Below are positions 32,837-40,617 of a stretch of 64,000 nucleotides of DNA, one piece after another. Under the pieces are notes generated by a model. The model saw nothing but the letters and a program-made list of their open reading frames with translations. It made no database searches and was not told the origin of the DNA. The translations under genes were made by a program, and so were the position numbers. How positions within the stretch are numbered: the stretch's first letter is position 1; each line of letters starts with the position of its first letter. Source of the stretch: an uncultured Bacteroidaceae bacterium (lineage in GTDB: Bacteria; Bacteroidota; Bacteroidia; Bacteroidales; Bacteroidaceae); the NCBI GenBank assembly GCA_905233285.1, contig CAJODY010000001.1:117728-181727 (forward strand), read 5' to 3'.

Positions 32837-32864
32837 GCGCACAGTCCATGACAAGGCTGTGCGC
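32837..32864 (+). other. Intercistronic hairpin H28 before integrase
   Basis: Stem GCGCACAG/CTGTGCGC, continued by CC/GG after a bulged T, terminal loop ATGACAA. It lies 36 bp before the integrase start. Confidence 0.7.
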
Positions 32865-32900
32865 TCACTATTATTACGAACAATTAAAATTCAATACAAC

Positions 32901-33731
32901 ATGAAAGTATTATCATTTGAACAGGAATGGACTCGTGCCGATAAACGAATCCAGATTCTCCGATTCATGCGTGAAGCAATCGGAGTCAAAGAAGTTGGTT
33001 GGCAGGACTTGACAACGCTCAACCTCGCCAAAGTACGTGAATACATCACAGATAAGGTTGCAGGCAATTCGGCTGTCACTTATCTCGCCATCATCAAGGC
33101 ATTTCTCACTCGTTACACCGATGAAGGTCTGATTCCTTGCAAGAATCCTGCAAAGGAGTTGAAGGCTAAACGTGTGCCGTCTGAACAGGTTGTGCTCAAT
33201 GCCGACGAAATCCGTCTCATAGAGAACTACCAGCCTCGAACAGAACAGGAAAAGTGGGTTAAAGCACAGTTCCTTTGCGAATACTACTGCCTCGCCCGTT
33301 CATCAGACATTCAGCAACTAACGCCTGAGAACATCAAAGGCGACTTCCTTACTTACGTATCGAAGAAGACAATGGTAGCGACAACAGTTCCTTTGCATAA
33401 GAACTTTGTCAAGTATTTCAAGCAACGTGGCAAAAATCTCGACCGTGCCAGTTTCAACCGCATCATCAAGCGCATCTGCAAGAATTGTGGCATCTGTGAG
33501 GAGGTGAAACTCTTCTATCACGGGAAAGTTCAGGTACAGCCAAAGTACAAACTCATTGGCAGTCACACAGCCCGACGTTCAGGTGCAACAGAACTGGCAA
33601 AGCGTGACGTTCCAATTGCAACAATCAGCAAGTTAATGAACCACACTAACACGCTGATCACCTCTCGTTATATCTTTGCCGACACCCGCAACCTCGGTGA
33701 AGAGGCAATGAATTTCTTCAATGGAGAATAA
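32901..33731 (+). CDS. int: Tyrosine recombinase / integrase
   Basis: 276 residues from ATG 32901 (AATTCAATACAACATG). The N-terminal SAM-like DNA-binding region (about 1-95) is followed by the catalytic domain with Arg (CLARSSDI), Lys (SKKTMVAT), HTARR, His in LMNHTN and nucleophile Tyr in SRYIFAD. It would catalyse integration/excision at att sites. It is unusual that it lies about 28 kb from the right prophage end rather than beside it, so it may instead be a member of the XerC/D-like mid-genome class. The longer frame from 32631 overlaps the ftsK-like gene and is rejected. Confidence 0.88.
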   Translation: MKVLSFEQEWTRADKRIQILRFMREAIGVKEVGWQDLTTLNLAKVREYITDKVAGNSAVTYLAIIKAFLTRYTDEGLIPCKNPAKELKAKRVPSEQVVLNADEIRLIENYQPRTEQEKWVKAQFLCEYYCLARSSDIQQLTPENIKGDFLTYVSKKTMVATTVPLHKNFVKYFKQRGKNLDRASFNRIIKRICKNCGICEEVKLFYHGKVQVQPKYKLIGSHTARRSGATELAKRDVPIATISKLMNHTNTLITSRYIFADTRNLGEEAMNFFNGE

Positions 33732-33744
33732 AACAAGTACGATT

Positions 33745-33885
33745 ATGAAAGTATCAACGACAAACATTCGCCGTGACATCAAACTCCTTAGTCTCAACAC
33801 CGACACTGGCATTGCTATGATTCAGTAGCCGAACGGTTCACAACGGTCACTTGCCGTCAAGTCTCTTATCATCGAGTTTGAGTAA
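33745..33885 (+). pseudogene. Short ORF with in-frame amber codon
   Basis: ATG 33745 follows AGTACGATTATG, the block's start context. It encodes 27 residues (MKVSTTNIRRDIKLLSLN..., ending AMIQ), then TAG at 33826, then continues in frame for 18 more residues (PNGSQRSLAVKSLIIEFE) to TAA. Either a decayed 46-residue gene, a 27-residue peptide or a readthrough product. Other genes in the phage use TAG as a normal stop. Confidence 0.45.
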
Positions 33886-33955
33886 CAAAAGCCGACGCAC
33901 ACCAGAAAATGTACGTCGGCACACAATTTATTTGCTAAAAAACCGTTATTTGAAT

Positions 33956-34264
33956 ATGGAAGATTTATGGTTCAAACTATTATTCATGCTTGTTGGAGGC
34001 ATTGCATTGGTTTGTAGTATCGTATTCGGTTATGACTGCCTCTACGTATTCATCCCATTGGCTATCGCTTGCGGAATCTATTTCTGGTACACATCAAGAG
34101 ACTACGAAGGTAAGCGTAATCTCGGAAACGCCATCTACACTACGATTGGGATTGCTGTGGCATTGTTCATCCTTACATTCGTCGGCAGTTGCATCGGCGG
34201 TTGTACCAAAGGTGGCGGCGACACCACTCAGCAGCGAATCGAAATGGGCGTACCTCTTTATTAA
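33956..34264 (+). CDS. Small membrane protein, three TM segments
   Basis: 102 residues from ATG 33956. Hydrophobic segments at about 5-22, 27-44 and 62-80 (ending FVGSCIGGC), then a polar tail. No motif recognised. Might act on the envelope during lysogeny or infection; the arrangement is not a typical holin. Confidence 0.55.
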   Translation: MEDLWFKLLFMLVGGIALVCSIVFGYDCLYVFIPLAIACGIYFWYTSRDYEGKRNLGNAIYTTIGIAVALFILTFVGSCIGGCTKGGGDTTQQRIEMGVPLY

Positions 34265-34294
34265 TGGAGCGACCTTAATCAGTCGTTTCATAGC

Positions 34295-34336
34295 AAAAAA
34301 AACGGGAGTGACCAGATAGCAGTAATGGTCACTCCC
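34295..34336 (-). terminator. Strong intrinsic terminator of the leftward block
   Basis: Perfect 11-bp stem GGGAGTGACCA/TGGTCACTCCC; on the minus strand it is followed by eight T. It closes the long leftward transcription unit and separates it from the convergent early block. Confidence 0.88.
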
Positions 34337-34383
34337 TACAAAGGCTTGGGTTTTGAACAACAACGCCGTGTCGAACTCGAACT

Positions 34384-35310
34384 TTACCCTTCCTTTGTTA
34401 TATCTGGCAAAGCATCCCTAAACTCATAGGGTTTCTTCCTTGCACCTATCTCATACCATCGTTGATACAACGTAGCATAGTTACCACATACTTTCGGCGA
34501 CTTTTTCTGCAATTCTTTGTACGCTAACCAACAGTAGAAAAAGTCACAATCCCTTTCCAGTCCAAACTCATGTATGGCTTCATCTATTGTTCCGAATCTT
34601 CTGTAGTCAGGAAACCATGTTTGCAGAAACGTCCGTAAATCGTGCGTGAGCGGACTTTTTAATTCGTCTGGACTAACAGCCCACAAGCCAAGTCCAAAGC
34701 CGTCAGAAGTACCCAGAACGAGCAATAGCAGCCTCAGTTTGTAGAAGTAGTTACCGACGCAACAATCTTCGATCAAATATGTCAGCACATCGAAGTACGA
34801 ACACCTTTGAGCATCGGCAATCGCTTTTGCCTGAAACCCTATCGGACGCATGAAACAATACGTTTCACCCATTGGTGATTCATTCGTAGTGATTTCGCAT
34901 TGTTCCCACAAACGATCCAGCAACTTCGCAATCTTCCAGTTCTCTACGCCTCCAGTCCTTTTGTTCTGCTTTGAGCCAGTACCAAGACTTACAAAACCTC
35001 GGTTTCTGAACCATTCAAAGGGATTCTGACCAAGTAAATCACGAATCTCTCCAACATTCTTAACGATATTATCCGTCTCAGGTATCAGCAGCGAAACAAA
35101 AGCGGCAATTTCCTTATCTCTGATGTCGGTATAGTACGATGGTAGTATCACCATCGGGTACAACGGAAAATTCTGCTCTTCTTTGTACTTCTGAGAAATC
35201 TGAGCCAGCCAAGGTCTTAGTGCTTGTGAATACGTCAGAAAATGGTCTCTCACATTCTTCCGTCTGACACTATCCTTATCTGTCACATATCTTACTTTCT
35301 CTCTTCCCAT
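34384..35310 (-). CDS. DUF2400/TIGR02757-like protein
   Basis: 308 residues. Landmarks of the DUF2400 (TIGR02757) family: RDKEIAAFVSLLIP near 65, then GTSDGFGLGLWAVSPDELKS and the Pro-Leu-x-H-like PLTHDLRTFLQTW, and a C-terminal repeat of A...F...DCDFFYCW. This family has a helical fold related to HhH DNA glycosylases, and its biochemical role is not established; related phage proteins have been discussed in connection with modified-thymine synthesis. The match is by pattern only. It overlaps the next gene by 19 bp. Confidence 0.5.
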   Translation of the reverse strand: MGREKVRYVTDKDSVRRKNVRDHFLTYSQALRPWLAQISQKYKEEQNFPLYPMVILPSYYTDIRDKEIAAFVSLLIPETDNIVKNVGEIRDLLGQNPFEWFRNRGFVSLGTGSKQNKRTGGVENWKIAKLLDRLWEQCEITTNESPMGETYCFMRPIGFQAKAIADAQRCSYFDVLTYLIEDCCVGNYFYKLRLLLLVLGTSDGFGLGLWAVSPDELKSPLTHDLRTFLQTWFPDYRRFGTIDEAIHEFGLERDCDFFYCWLAYKELQKKSPKVCGNYATLYQRWYEIGARKKPYEFRDALPDITKEG

Positions 35311-35750
35311 ATCTTATAAATGCGACCTCTGATGTCACCGCTCTTGTCTTCTACGCAATTCCTGTCAAAATACTCCGTAATGGCATATCTCAGAGCCGAC
35401 TTACTTGTTCCCGACTTTACCTTTGCAGGGAGGTCTTTCCATATCTCCCGTGCCAGATTATCCGACTCCTGGTAATGAATCAGACGGTCTATCTTTTTCG
35501 GTCTCACCGATTTATTGAAAGCCGTTATCATCCTTTCAGTCCTCGTATCATATTCCTCTCGATGCCGTTGGTGTGTTATGTGCCAACCGCAACAGGCAGG
35601 ACAATAATAGGGTCTGAGTACACCGCCATGAGTATCTATCTCGTCACCATTCCATTTGATGAAATCTCTGGCTTTGCGCTCTGACTCATAGAGCATCTTC
35701 TGTTTCATTGAGTCAGGACACATGACCCTGTTCTTTGGTTTTATCGACAT
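35292..35750 (-). CDS. Zinc-finger-like phage protein
   Basis: 152 residues. Residues about 45-65 contain YYCPACCGWHITHQRHR, a Cys-x-x-Cys plus His pattern likely to bind zinc, preceded by a basic helix (SERKARDFIKWNGDE). The same arrangement occurs in short proteins of many Bacteroidetes prophages. The C-terminal half is basic and helical. Function unknown, possibly nucleic-acid binding. Confidence 0.6.
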   Translation of the reverse strand: MSIKPKNRVMCPDSMKQKMLYESERKARDFIKWNGDEIDTHGGVLRPYYCPACCGWHITHQRHREEYDTRTERMITAFNKSVRPKKIDRLIHYQESDNLAREIWKDLPAKVKSGTSKSALRYAITEYFDRNCVEDKSGDIRGRIYKIWEERK

Positions 35751-35754
35751 ATTT

Positions 35755-36201
35755 CTACCTCCTACACAAACTTTTTGTCTTCACGTTCTTTTGCAAAGTC
35801 TGAAAATCTGGCTCTATCGCCCAACCGTGATCCCTTTGCTCATAAAAAGTCCGTCGTATGATACTGATAGCAACACTTTTATTGACACCGACTATTCCAG
35901 AAGGAAAAGAACTGTTTATTTCGTCGGACATTTTTTTACCCCATTCCTGCTTCAGTTTCCTCATTTCAACTTCGGCAAACTCATTCATCCGCTTTTGGAT
36001 AGAATGAACCATAGAATGACAATTCGGGCATAATGTCACTAAGTCGTTGTCATTCATTTCTGACAAAGGGTGATGGTAAAATATGTGGTGAACATTCATA
36101 ACGCCATGTTGCGCACCACATATTTTACACTTGTAGTTATCTCTATGCAAAACTCTTTCACGTTGGGCTTTCCATTCTGGAGTTTGTAAGAAATCATACA
36201 T
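35755..36201 (-). CDS. HNH endonuclease
   Basis: 148 residues with a complete HNH site in the N-terminal half: CKICGAQHGVMNVHHIFYHH and LVTLCPNCHSMVHSI, two zinc Cys pairs and catalytic His residues. The C-terminal half is basic and unassigned. Phage HNH enzymes cut DNA during packaging or act as homing nucleases. Distance from terL argues against a packaging role here. Confidence 0.8.
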   Translation of the reverse strand: MYDFLQTPEWKAQRERVLHRDNYKCKICGAQHGVMNVHHIFYHHPLSEMNDNDLVTLCPNCHSMVHSIQKRMNEFAEVEMRKLKQEWGKKMSDEINSSFPSGIVGVNKSVAISIIRRTFYEQRDHGWAIEPDFQTLQKNVKTKSLCRR

Positions 36202-36207
36202 AATCGT

Positions 36208-36978
36208 CTATTTCCTGTTTAGAAACTTCAACTGCAAGTCCATCACAATCATACGGGAAACTTTGTTCGCCCGCATATAAGCCTCAATGTTCTTTGCCGA
36301 AACATTGTCTTTGAACACTGGCAGAACGGCATAAGAGAAGTTCTTGTTGTGAATCCTCAGATACTCGTACATACTCAGAACGGTCTCGTAGTCAAACTTT
36401 GCCGCCGCCTCAGAAGTCAGAACAAGCCTTAGTCTCTTACCTTCTTCACGGGCAAAGTATTTCGTAACACCACTGCCCTTGCTCGTACACGTTATCATCA
36501 TGCACGGACTCAAAAGTTCATTCTCCAAACTAAGGAACATAACCCTTGAATATACACGGTCTCGCGTACTCTTGCGAATACTCTGCAAAGTCTCATTCGT
36601 AGATGTCTCTGACAAAGAGAATCTGACTTCGTTCATGTCCGTACTATAACAGGGCTTGCTGTTCTGGTCACTGCCACAAAAGAACTCTTCTGTGCTATCA
36701 TCACGCCAACGACCAATAACCCAGAACCTGTGCTTTGCCATCTTTGTCGTAAAGGAACGGAAATCGTCACAGATAATCTCAGCATTTGGGAAGTCTTTCT
36801 TGATTCTGTCACAGACTTTCGCCATCACGTCATTGTCAGCAAACAATTCTGCCTGGTCTGCACTGGCACAATACTCAATCTTCTCACGTCTGAACCATCG
36901 TTTAGGAACAAACTTCTTCACAAAGAGATAGACACCAATCTTCGATTTGTCTTCTCTGAAAATCACATACTTTTCCAT
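36208..36978 (-). CDS. Unknown 256-residue protein
   Basis: Mixed alpha/beta protein beginning MEKYVIFREDKSKIGVYLF. The last 60 residues suggest a helix-strand repeat (NIEAYMRANKVSRMIVMDLQ). No motif recognised. It starts 4 bp after the preceding stop, so co-translated with the 326-residue protein. Confidence 0.6.
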   Translation of the reverse strand: MEKYVIFREDKSKIGVYLFVKKFVPKRWFRREKIEYCASADQAELFADNDVMAKVCDRIKKDFPNAEIICDDFRSFTTKMAKHRFWVIGRWRDDSTEEFFCGSDQNSKPCYSTDMNEVRFSLSETSTNETLQSIRKSTRDRVYSRVMFLSLENELLSPCMMITCTSKGSGVTKYFAREEGKRLRLVLTSEAAAKFDYETVLSMYEYLRIHNKNFSYAVLPVFKDNVSAKNIEAYMRANKVSRMIVMDLQLKFLNRK

Positions 36979-36982
36979 AGTC

Positions 36983-37963
36983 CTATTTCATTTTTGTAAC
37001 CTTGAATTTCTCACTAAGTTTCTCAGCATTTGCCACCATCTGCTCTGCCTCGGCTTCCTCAATCACTTTCTTGTAATCGGCTTCAACCTTCGGATTCAGT
37101 TCAATGGCTCTCCGCGCACTTTCATCCATCAAGTCCTCGTCCTGCAAAGCATTGATGAAGTCATTCCAAGCCCATTTCACTCGGACGTTGGCATCAACAT
37201 CGAATCCTTTCAGGTCTGGCAGTCCGTATTTGTCTGGAACGGTCTTGAATCCAAGCGAATCCGACATCTTTGCGAAGTGCATCACCATCCCTCTCAGATC
37301 GGAACTGGTATAGCACTTGCTGAAATCACAGCCACAGGCATCCTCAAACTCCTTGAAGAAAGCATTGAAAGAGTGACGGGCTACCTTTGCCAGTAATAAC
37401 GCCACCTCAATCCTTGCTCTTACCTCAACGTCGCGCCAACCCAATCGAATCATGTAGTCGCGGATGCTCTCATAGACTTTTTCGAGCATCGGACTGAGAA
37501 AGTCGTGGGTTATCCTCAGATGGTCTTGTAGGGTACACCATGCCGTCCGCTCACACCTCTTACGACGTGGCTCAACATAGGCATGATATTGCTTTTCCGC
37601 ATCCTGACAATTCTTCTTTACTGTAAACCTCAGTCTCTTCTCTTTTTCAAGAATGTCATAGACCGTTATCATCAACTCATGCAAGATGTAGTTGCAACGA
37701 TGAATAATGATAAACTGTGTCTGTGACCTGTCATAGAAGTCAAGAAGTTCACCAAAAGTTATCGCGGAATCGGGCTTCACCGTGATATTCCTGAACTCTG
37801 GAAGACTTGTGCCTACAATGGTCAACAGCACTACAAGGTCTTCTTTCGTCAGTCCATTGTCTTTGACGTACTTTGCCAGCCTTTCTTCATTCTTGATAGT
37901 CGTAACAGGAATCTGCTTTACCCGCTCTTCCCATTCTTTGATAAGTTTTTCTTCGTCGGTCAT
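36983..37963 (-). CDS. Unknown 326-residue helical protein
   Basis: Almost entirely helical, charged, with CERTAWCTLQDHLRITHDF and CGCDFSKCYTSSDL in the middle and an Ala/Glu/Lys-rich end. No known motif. Placed 3 bp after the small Cys-rich gene. Confidence 0.6.
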   Translation of the reverse strand: MTDEEKLIKEWEERVKQIPVTTIKNEERLAKYVKDNGLTKEDLVVLLTIVGTSLPEFRNITVKPDSAITFGELLDFYDRSQTQFIIIHRCNYILHELMITVYDILEKEKRLRFTVKKNCQDAEKQYHAYVEPRRKRCERTAWCTLQDHLRITHDFLSPMLEKVYESIRDYMIRLGWRDVEVRARIEVALLLAKVARHSFNAFFKEFEDACGCDFSKCYTSSDLRGMVMHFAKMSDSLGFKTVPDKYGLPDLKGFDVDANVRVKWAWNDFINALQDEDLMDESARRAIELNPKVEADYKKVIEEAEAEQMVANAEKLSEKFKVTKMK

Positions 37964-37966
37964 ACC

Positions 37967-38116
37967 TCAATACGTTGCTCGTTCCAACTTCTCTTCCATA
38001 ACATCGTGTTCCTCTTCGTCGGAGTTCATCGGACTAAAACCACAACATCCATTGCCCTCGCAACGGTTGTTACAATAACCGTATTCAGGACACATCAAAC
38101 TACATACTCTGTTCAT
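37967..38116 (-). CDS. 49-residue Cys-rich protein
   Basis: Eight residues out of the first 26 are Cys (MNRVCSLMCPEYGYCNNRCE, then GNGCCGF), followed by an acidic helix. Likely a small metal-binding knuckle. ATG 38116 follows TCGTAATT; the stop is 3 bp before the next start. Too short for most gene finders. Confidence 0.55.
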   Translation of the reverse strand: MNRVCSLMCPEYGYCNNRCEGNGCCGFSPMNSDEEEHDVMEEKLERATY

Positions 38117-38138
38117 AATTACGATTTTTTATTTGTTA

Positions 38139-38939
38139 TTAAAAAAGTGTAGGTTCTCTCAGCCTCTCGCCAATCCTTTTCTGCGCCACCTCAAACCAAT
38201 GCGGGTCTTTCTCGATGCAGATGAAGTCGCGCTTTTCCTCTATGCAAGCCATAGCCAGACTGCCACTACCGCAACAGTTGTCAAGTACGACCTCACCTTC
38301 ATTGGTATATGTCCGAATCAGCCACCGCAACAACGCCACCGCCTTCTGAGTAGGATGAAAGACGGTGCTTTCATGCTCTTTCTTGATTTGTATAATGGAA
38401 CGGGGTAGTTTCTTGCCGTCTGGCACAGTCGATTCTACCCTCTGTACTTGCTCGTAGGTTCGGCCATGGTAGTCATGCTTGTACTTGCCATAGCAGTTAT
38501 TCGTCTCTTTGTGCTTGCCTTTGCCCCGGCTGTGATTAGGCTCACCGTCGGTGTACTGAGGATGATAGACTGGTAGCCGCTTGTAGAACACACAGATGTC
38601 TTCATGACACCGCATCGGCATACGGTTGGCATTGAGGAACGATGTCACCCGCATCTTATCCCATACCAGATTGTACCTCCATAGTTTCGGGTTCGACATC
38701 ATTAACTGAGCCGTAAACATTCCCTGCGCAAACAAGACTATTGCACCATTCTCTTTGATGATTCTCTCATACTGTTTCCACAGCGGTTCAAAAGGAATCA
38801 GCCTATCCCATTGTGCATTGGGGTTATTCTTATGCAAAACCTCATACGGAAGATCACAACAAATCATGTCAATGCTGCCGTCGGGTATCTCCTGCATTAC
38901 CTCCAGACAGTCACCGAAATATACCTTATTAAGTTCCAT
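38139..38939 (-). CDS. DNA methyltransferase (amino-MTase, DLPY motif)
   Basis: 266 residues from ATG 38939; a GTG at 38945 would overlap the palindromic repeat. Catalytic motif IV is MICCDLPYEV, the variant of DPPY, near residue 30. Motif I comes late in the chain (VLDNCCGSGSLAMA, near 225), the beta-class order of N6-adenine/N4-cytosine methyltransferases. HPTQKAV (motif near 205) is also typical. Recognition sequence unknown. An ACATTA-N6-TAATGT palindrome ends 5 bp before the start codon. Confidence 0.85.
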   Translation of the reverse strand: MELNKVYFGDCLEVMQEIPDGSIDMICCDLPYEVLHKNNPNAQWDRLIPFEPLWKQYERIIKENGAIVLFAQGMFTAQLMMSNPKLWRYNLVWDKMRVTSFLNANRMPMRCHEDICVFYKRLPVYHPQYTDGEPNHSRGKGKHKETNNCYGKYKHDYHGRTYEQVQRVESTVPDGKKLPRSIIQIKKEHESTVFHPTQKAVALLRWLIRTYTNEGEVVLDNCCGSGSLAMACIEEKRDFICIEKDPHWFEVAQKRIGERLREPTLF

Positions 38940-38943
38940 ACTC

Positions 38944-39015
38944 ACATTATCAGTGTAATGTTATAGGCTTTCATTATCAGTGTAATGTTATAGGCTTTCA
39001 TTATCAGTGTAATGT
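38944..39015. repeat. Three tandem 27-bp repeats carrying ACATTA-N6-TAATGT
   Basis: Units begin at 38946, 38973 and 39000 (ATTATCAGTGTAATGTTATA plus GGCTTTC, third unit shortened). Each contains the palindrome: exact at 38944-38961, TCATTA variant at 38971-38988 and 38998-39015. The array fills the gap between two methyltransferase genes, touching the ATG side of one and the stop codon of the other. Confidence 0.85.
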
Positions 39016-39683
39016 TACCCAAATAGGTCTAATTGCTTCGCTATACGACCGTCTTTCATCGTATATTCTCCAAGACATTCGCGCCTGAATCGTTCATCAG
39101 CGAGACGGAAGTATTCTTCATCTATCTCACAGCCGTAGAAGTCGAAACCATGTTTATAGCAAGCAATTCTTGACGGCGCACTACCCAAGTGAGAGTCAAA
39201 GATGATATCGCCTTTATTGGCAAATGTACGCAACAAATACTCGTATAACTTGACATTCTTTGCCGTTGGATGGAACTTTGCTTTGTCGGCATCACCACCA
39301 CGATTAGCAAGCCTAATCATCTTTGCAGGTTTGTCGAAAGAAGTCCATGCAAATTCGCACTGACTGAAATTCTCCCAAACCTGTTCCTTATCCCAACAGA
39401 CAAAGCATCGGCACGGTGGCAACGGAAAGTAGTTTCCACCCCAAATAATCTGATTCTTCGACACTCTGAACAACTCTTCAAAATACGCTTTCGGAGGTCT
39501 GAAATCCCAATCATGGATATTGCCTCTGTTAAGGCTTCTGTCTTTCAGTTTACCCCGTCCGTGCGTACTCTTTGCAGGGAGTCCGTAAGGTGGGTCAACT
39601 ATTGCCAAATCGAAATGTTTGTCTGGAATTGTTTTCATGTACTCCAGACAATCGCAATTATAAACTTCACTAATAGGATTCAT
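39015..39683 (-). CDS. DNA methyltransferase (DPPY motif)
   Basis: 222 residues from ATG 39683 (MNPISEVYNCDCLEY). Motif IV is LAIVDPPYGLPA (about 29-36), HPTAKNVKLYEYLLRTF follows, and the motif I region is IIFDSHLGSAPSRIA near 180, where FxGxG is replaced by HLGSA. This is the beta-type order and fits an N6-adenine methyltransferase. Bounded by ACATTA-N6-TAATGT palindromes 4 bp before its start (39688-39705) and touching its stop (38998-39015). Confidence 0.85.
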   Translation of the reverse strand: MNPISEVYNCDCLEYMKTIPDKHFDLAIVDPPYGLPAKSTHGRGKLKDRSLNRGNIHDWDFRPPKAYFEELFRVSKNQIIWGGNYFPLPPCRCFVCWDKEQVWENFSQCEFAWTSFDKPAKMIRLANRGGDADKAKFHPTAKNVKLYEYLLRTFANKGDIIFDSHLGSAPSRIACYKHGFDFYGCEIDEEYFRLADERFRRECLGEYTMKDGRIAKQLDLFG

Positions 39684-39687
39684 GGTC

Positions 39688-39705
39688 ACATTACACTGAT
39701 AATGT
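39688..39705. repeat. ACATTA-N6-TAATGT palindrome before methyltransferase
   Basis: Exact ACATTA-CACTGA-TAATGT, 4 bp upstream of the leftward ATG at 39683. Confidence 0.8.
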
Positions 39706-39714
39706 TGCACTGCC

Positions 39715-39732
39715 ACATTCTTTTCCTAATGT
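39715..39732. repeat. ACATTC-N6-TAATGT palindrome before PP-loop gene
   Basis: ACATTC-TTTTCC-TAATGT, one mismatch, 4 bp upstream of the rightward ATG at 39737. With 39688-39705 it forms a back-to-back pair for two divergent genes. Confidence 0.75.
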
Positions 39733-39736
39733 GGCT

Positions 39737-40606
39737 ATGACAGAGGATTTACAGAAAAAAGTAGATAGAGCCATTCGACTGCTTCAGTCAGCAAGCAAAG
39801 TCGCTCAGAAACACGGTCAACCGCTCGAAATCTGCTATAGTGGCGGCAAAGATTCTGAGGTCATTCTTGAACTGGCAAAGATGGCAGAAATAAAGTATAG
39901 AGCCATCTATAAGAACACTACAATAGACCCACCAGGCACTATCAAACACGCTCTTGAAAAGGGTGTTGAAGTGGTACGACCAAAAGAATCTTTCTTCCAA
40001 CTCATTCGTCGTAAGGGCTTGCCGTCACGCACTGTCCGTTTCTGCTGTCAGATTCTCAAAGAATACAAGATATGTGATTATGCCGTTGTTGGCATCCGTG
40101 CCGAAGAATCAGCGAAGCGGAAAGAACTCTATCAAGAGCCTACACAATGCCGTATCTATCAGAATAAAGACGAAGTAGAGCAATACCTCCCAATTCTGAA
40201 TTGGACGAATCAGGACGTTGCAGACTTCATTGAAGAAAGAGGTATCAAGTGCCATCCCCTTTACTACGACGAAAACGGACGTTTCGACGTTACTCGACGT
40301 TTGGGCTGTATGTGTTGCCCTCTGGCTTCAAAGCGGAAACGGATAGAAGAATTTCGCAAGCATCCTATCATGGTAAGGCAGTACATTCGTAATGCCAGTT
40401 ACTATTTCGACAACCATTATAAGAATACGAATAGGGAAGGAAAGACGCTGTTCAACAGCGTCTTTGAGTTCTTTACAATGCAGGTGTTCACGGAGTCGAT
40501 GGAAGAGTTTCGTGAGCGTTTCGGACGTAACCTGTTCGACGATGGGATTGACTGCAAGAAGTTCCTCGAAGACTATTTCAATGTCAACCTTGATGGGTTA
40601 CATTAG
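39737..40606 (+). CDS. PAPS reductase-family PP-loop enzyme
   Basis: 289 residues from ATG 39737 (GTG at 39731 overlaps the palindrome). The PP-loop YSGGKDSEV (about 38-46) binds and activates a nucleotide. Cys pairs CCQIL and RRLGCMCCP fit an iron-sulfur site of the PAPS reductase/DndC-like superfamily. Phage members are thought to take part in sulfur chemistry or in nucleic-acid modification; it is flanked by methyltransferase and radical SAM genes. It is one of two rightward genes inside a leftward block and is enclosed by palindromes at 39715 and 40600. Confidence 0.8.
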   Translation: MTEDLQKKVDRAIRLLQSASKVAQKHGQPLEICYSGGKDSEVILELAKMAEIKYRAIYKNTTIDPPGTIKHALEKGVEVVRPKESFFQLIRRKGLPSRTVRFCCQILKEYKICDYAVVGIRAEESAKRKELYQEPTQCRIYQNKDEVEQYLPILNWTNQDVADFIEERGIKCHPLYYDENGRFDVTRRLGCMCCPLASKRKRIEEFRKHPIMVRQYIRNASYYFDNHYKNTNREGKTLFNSVFEFFTMQVFTESMEEFRERFGRNLFDDGIDCKKFLEDYFNVNLDGLH

Positions 40607-40617
40607 GAAAATAATGT
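40600..40617. repeat. ACATTA-N6-TAATGT palindrome at gene end
   Basis: Exact ACATTA-GGAAAA-TAATGT. It covers the TAG stop of the PP-loop gene and reaches the stop codon of the convergent gene at 40617. Confidence 0.8.

Noticed and set aside
33826..33828. Genome-wide reassignment of TAG as a sense codon
   Set aside because: Several phage genes end properly at TAG (for example 22123, 26071, 31311, 40606) just before hairpins or palindromes, and no suppressor tRNA with a CTA anticodon was seen.
38944..39015. Tandem 27-bp repeats considered as a CRISPR array
   Set aside because: No spacers of uniform size between units and only three units; the repeat contains the gene-border palindrome seen elsewhere.
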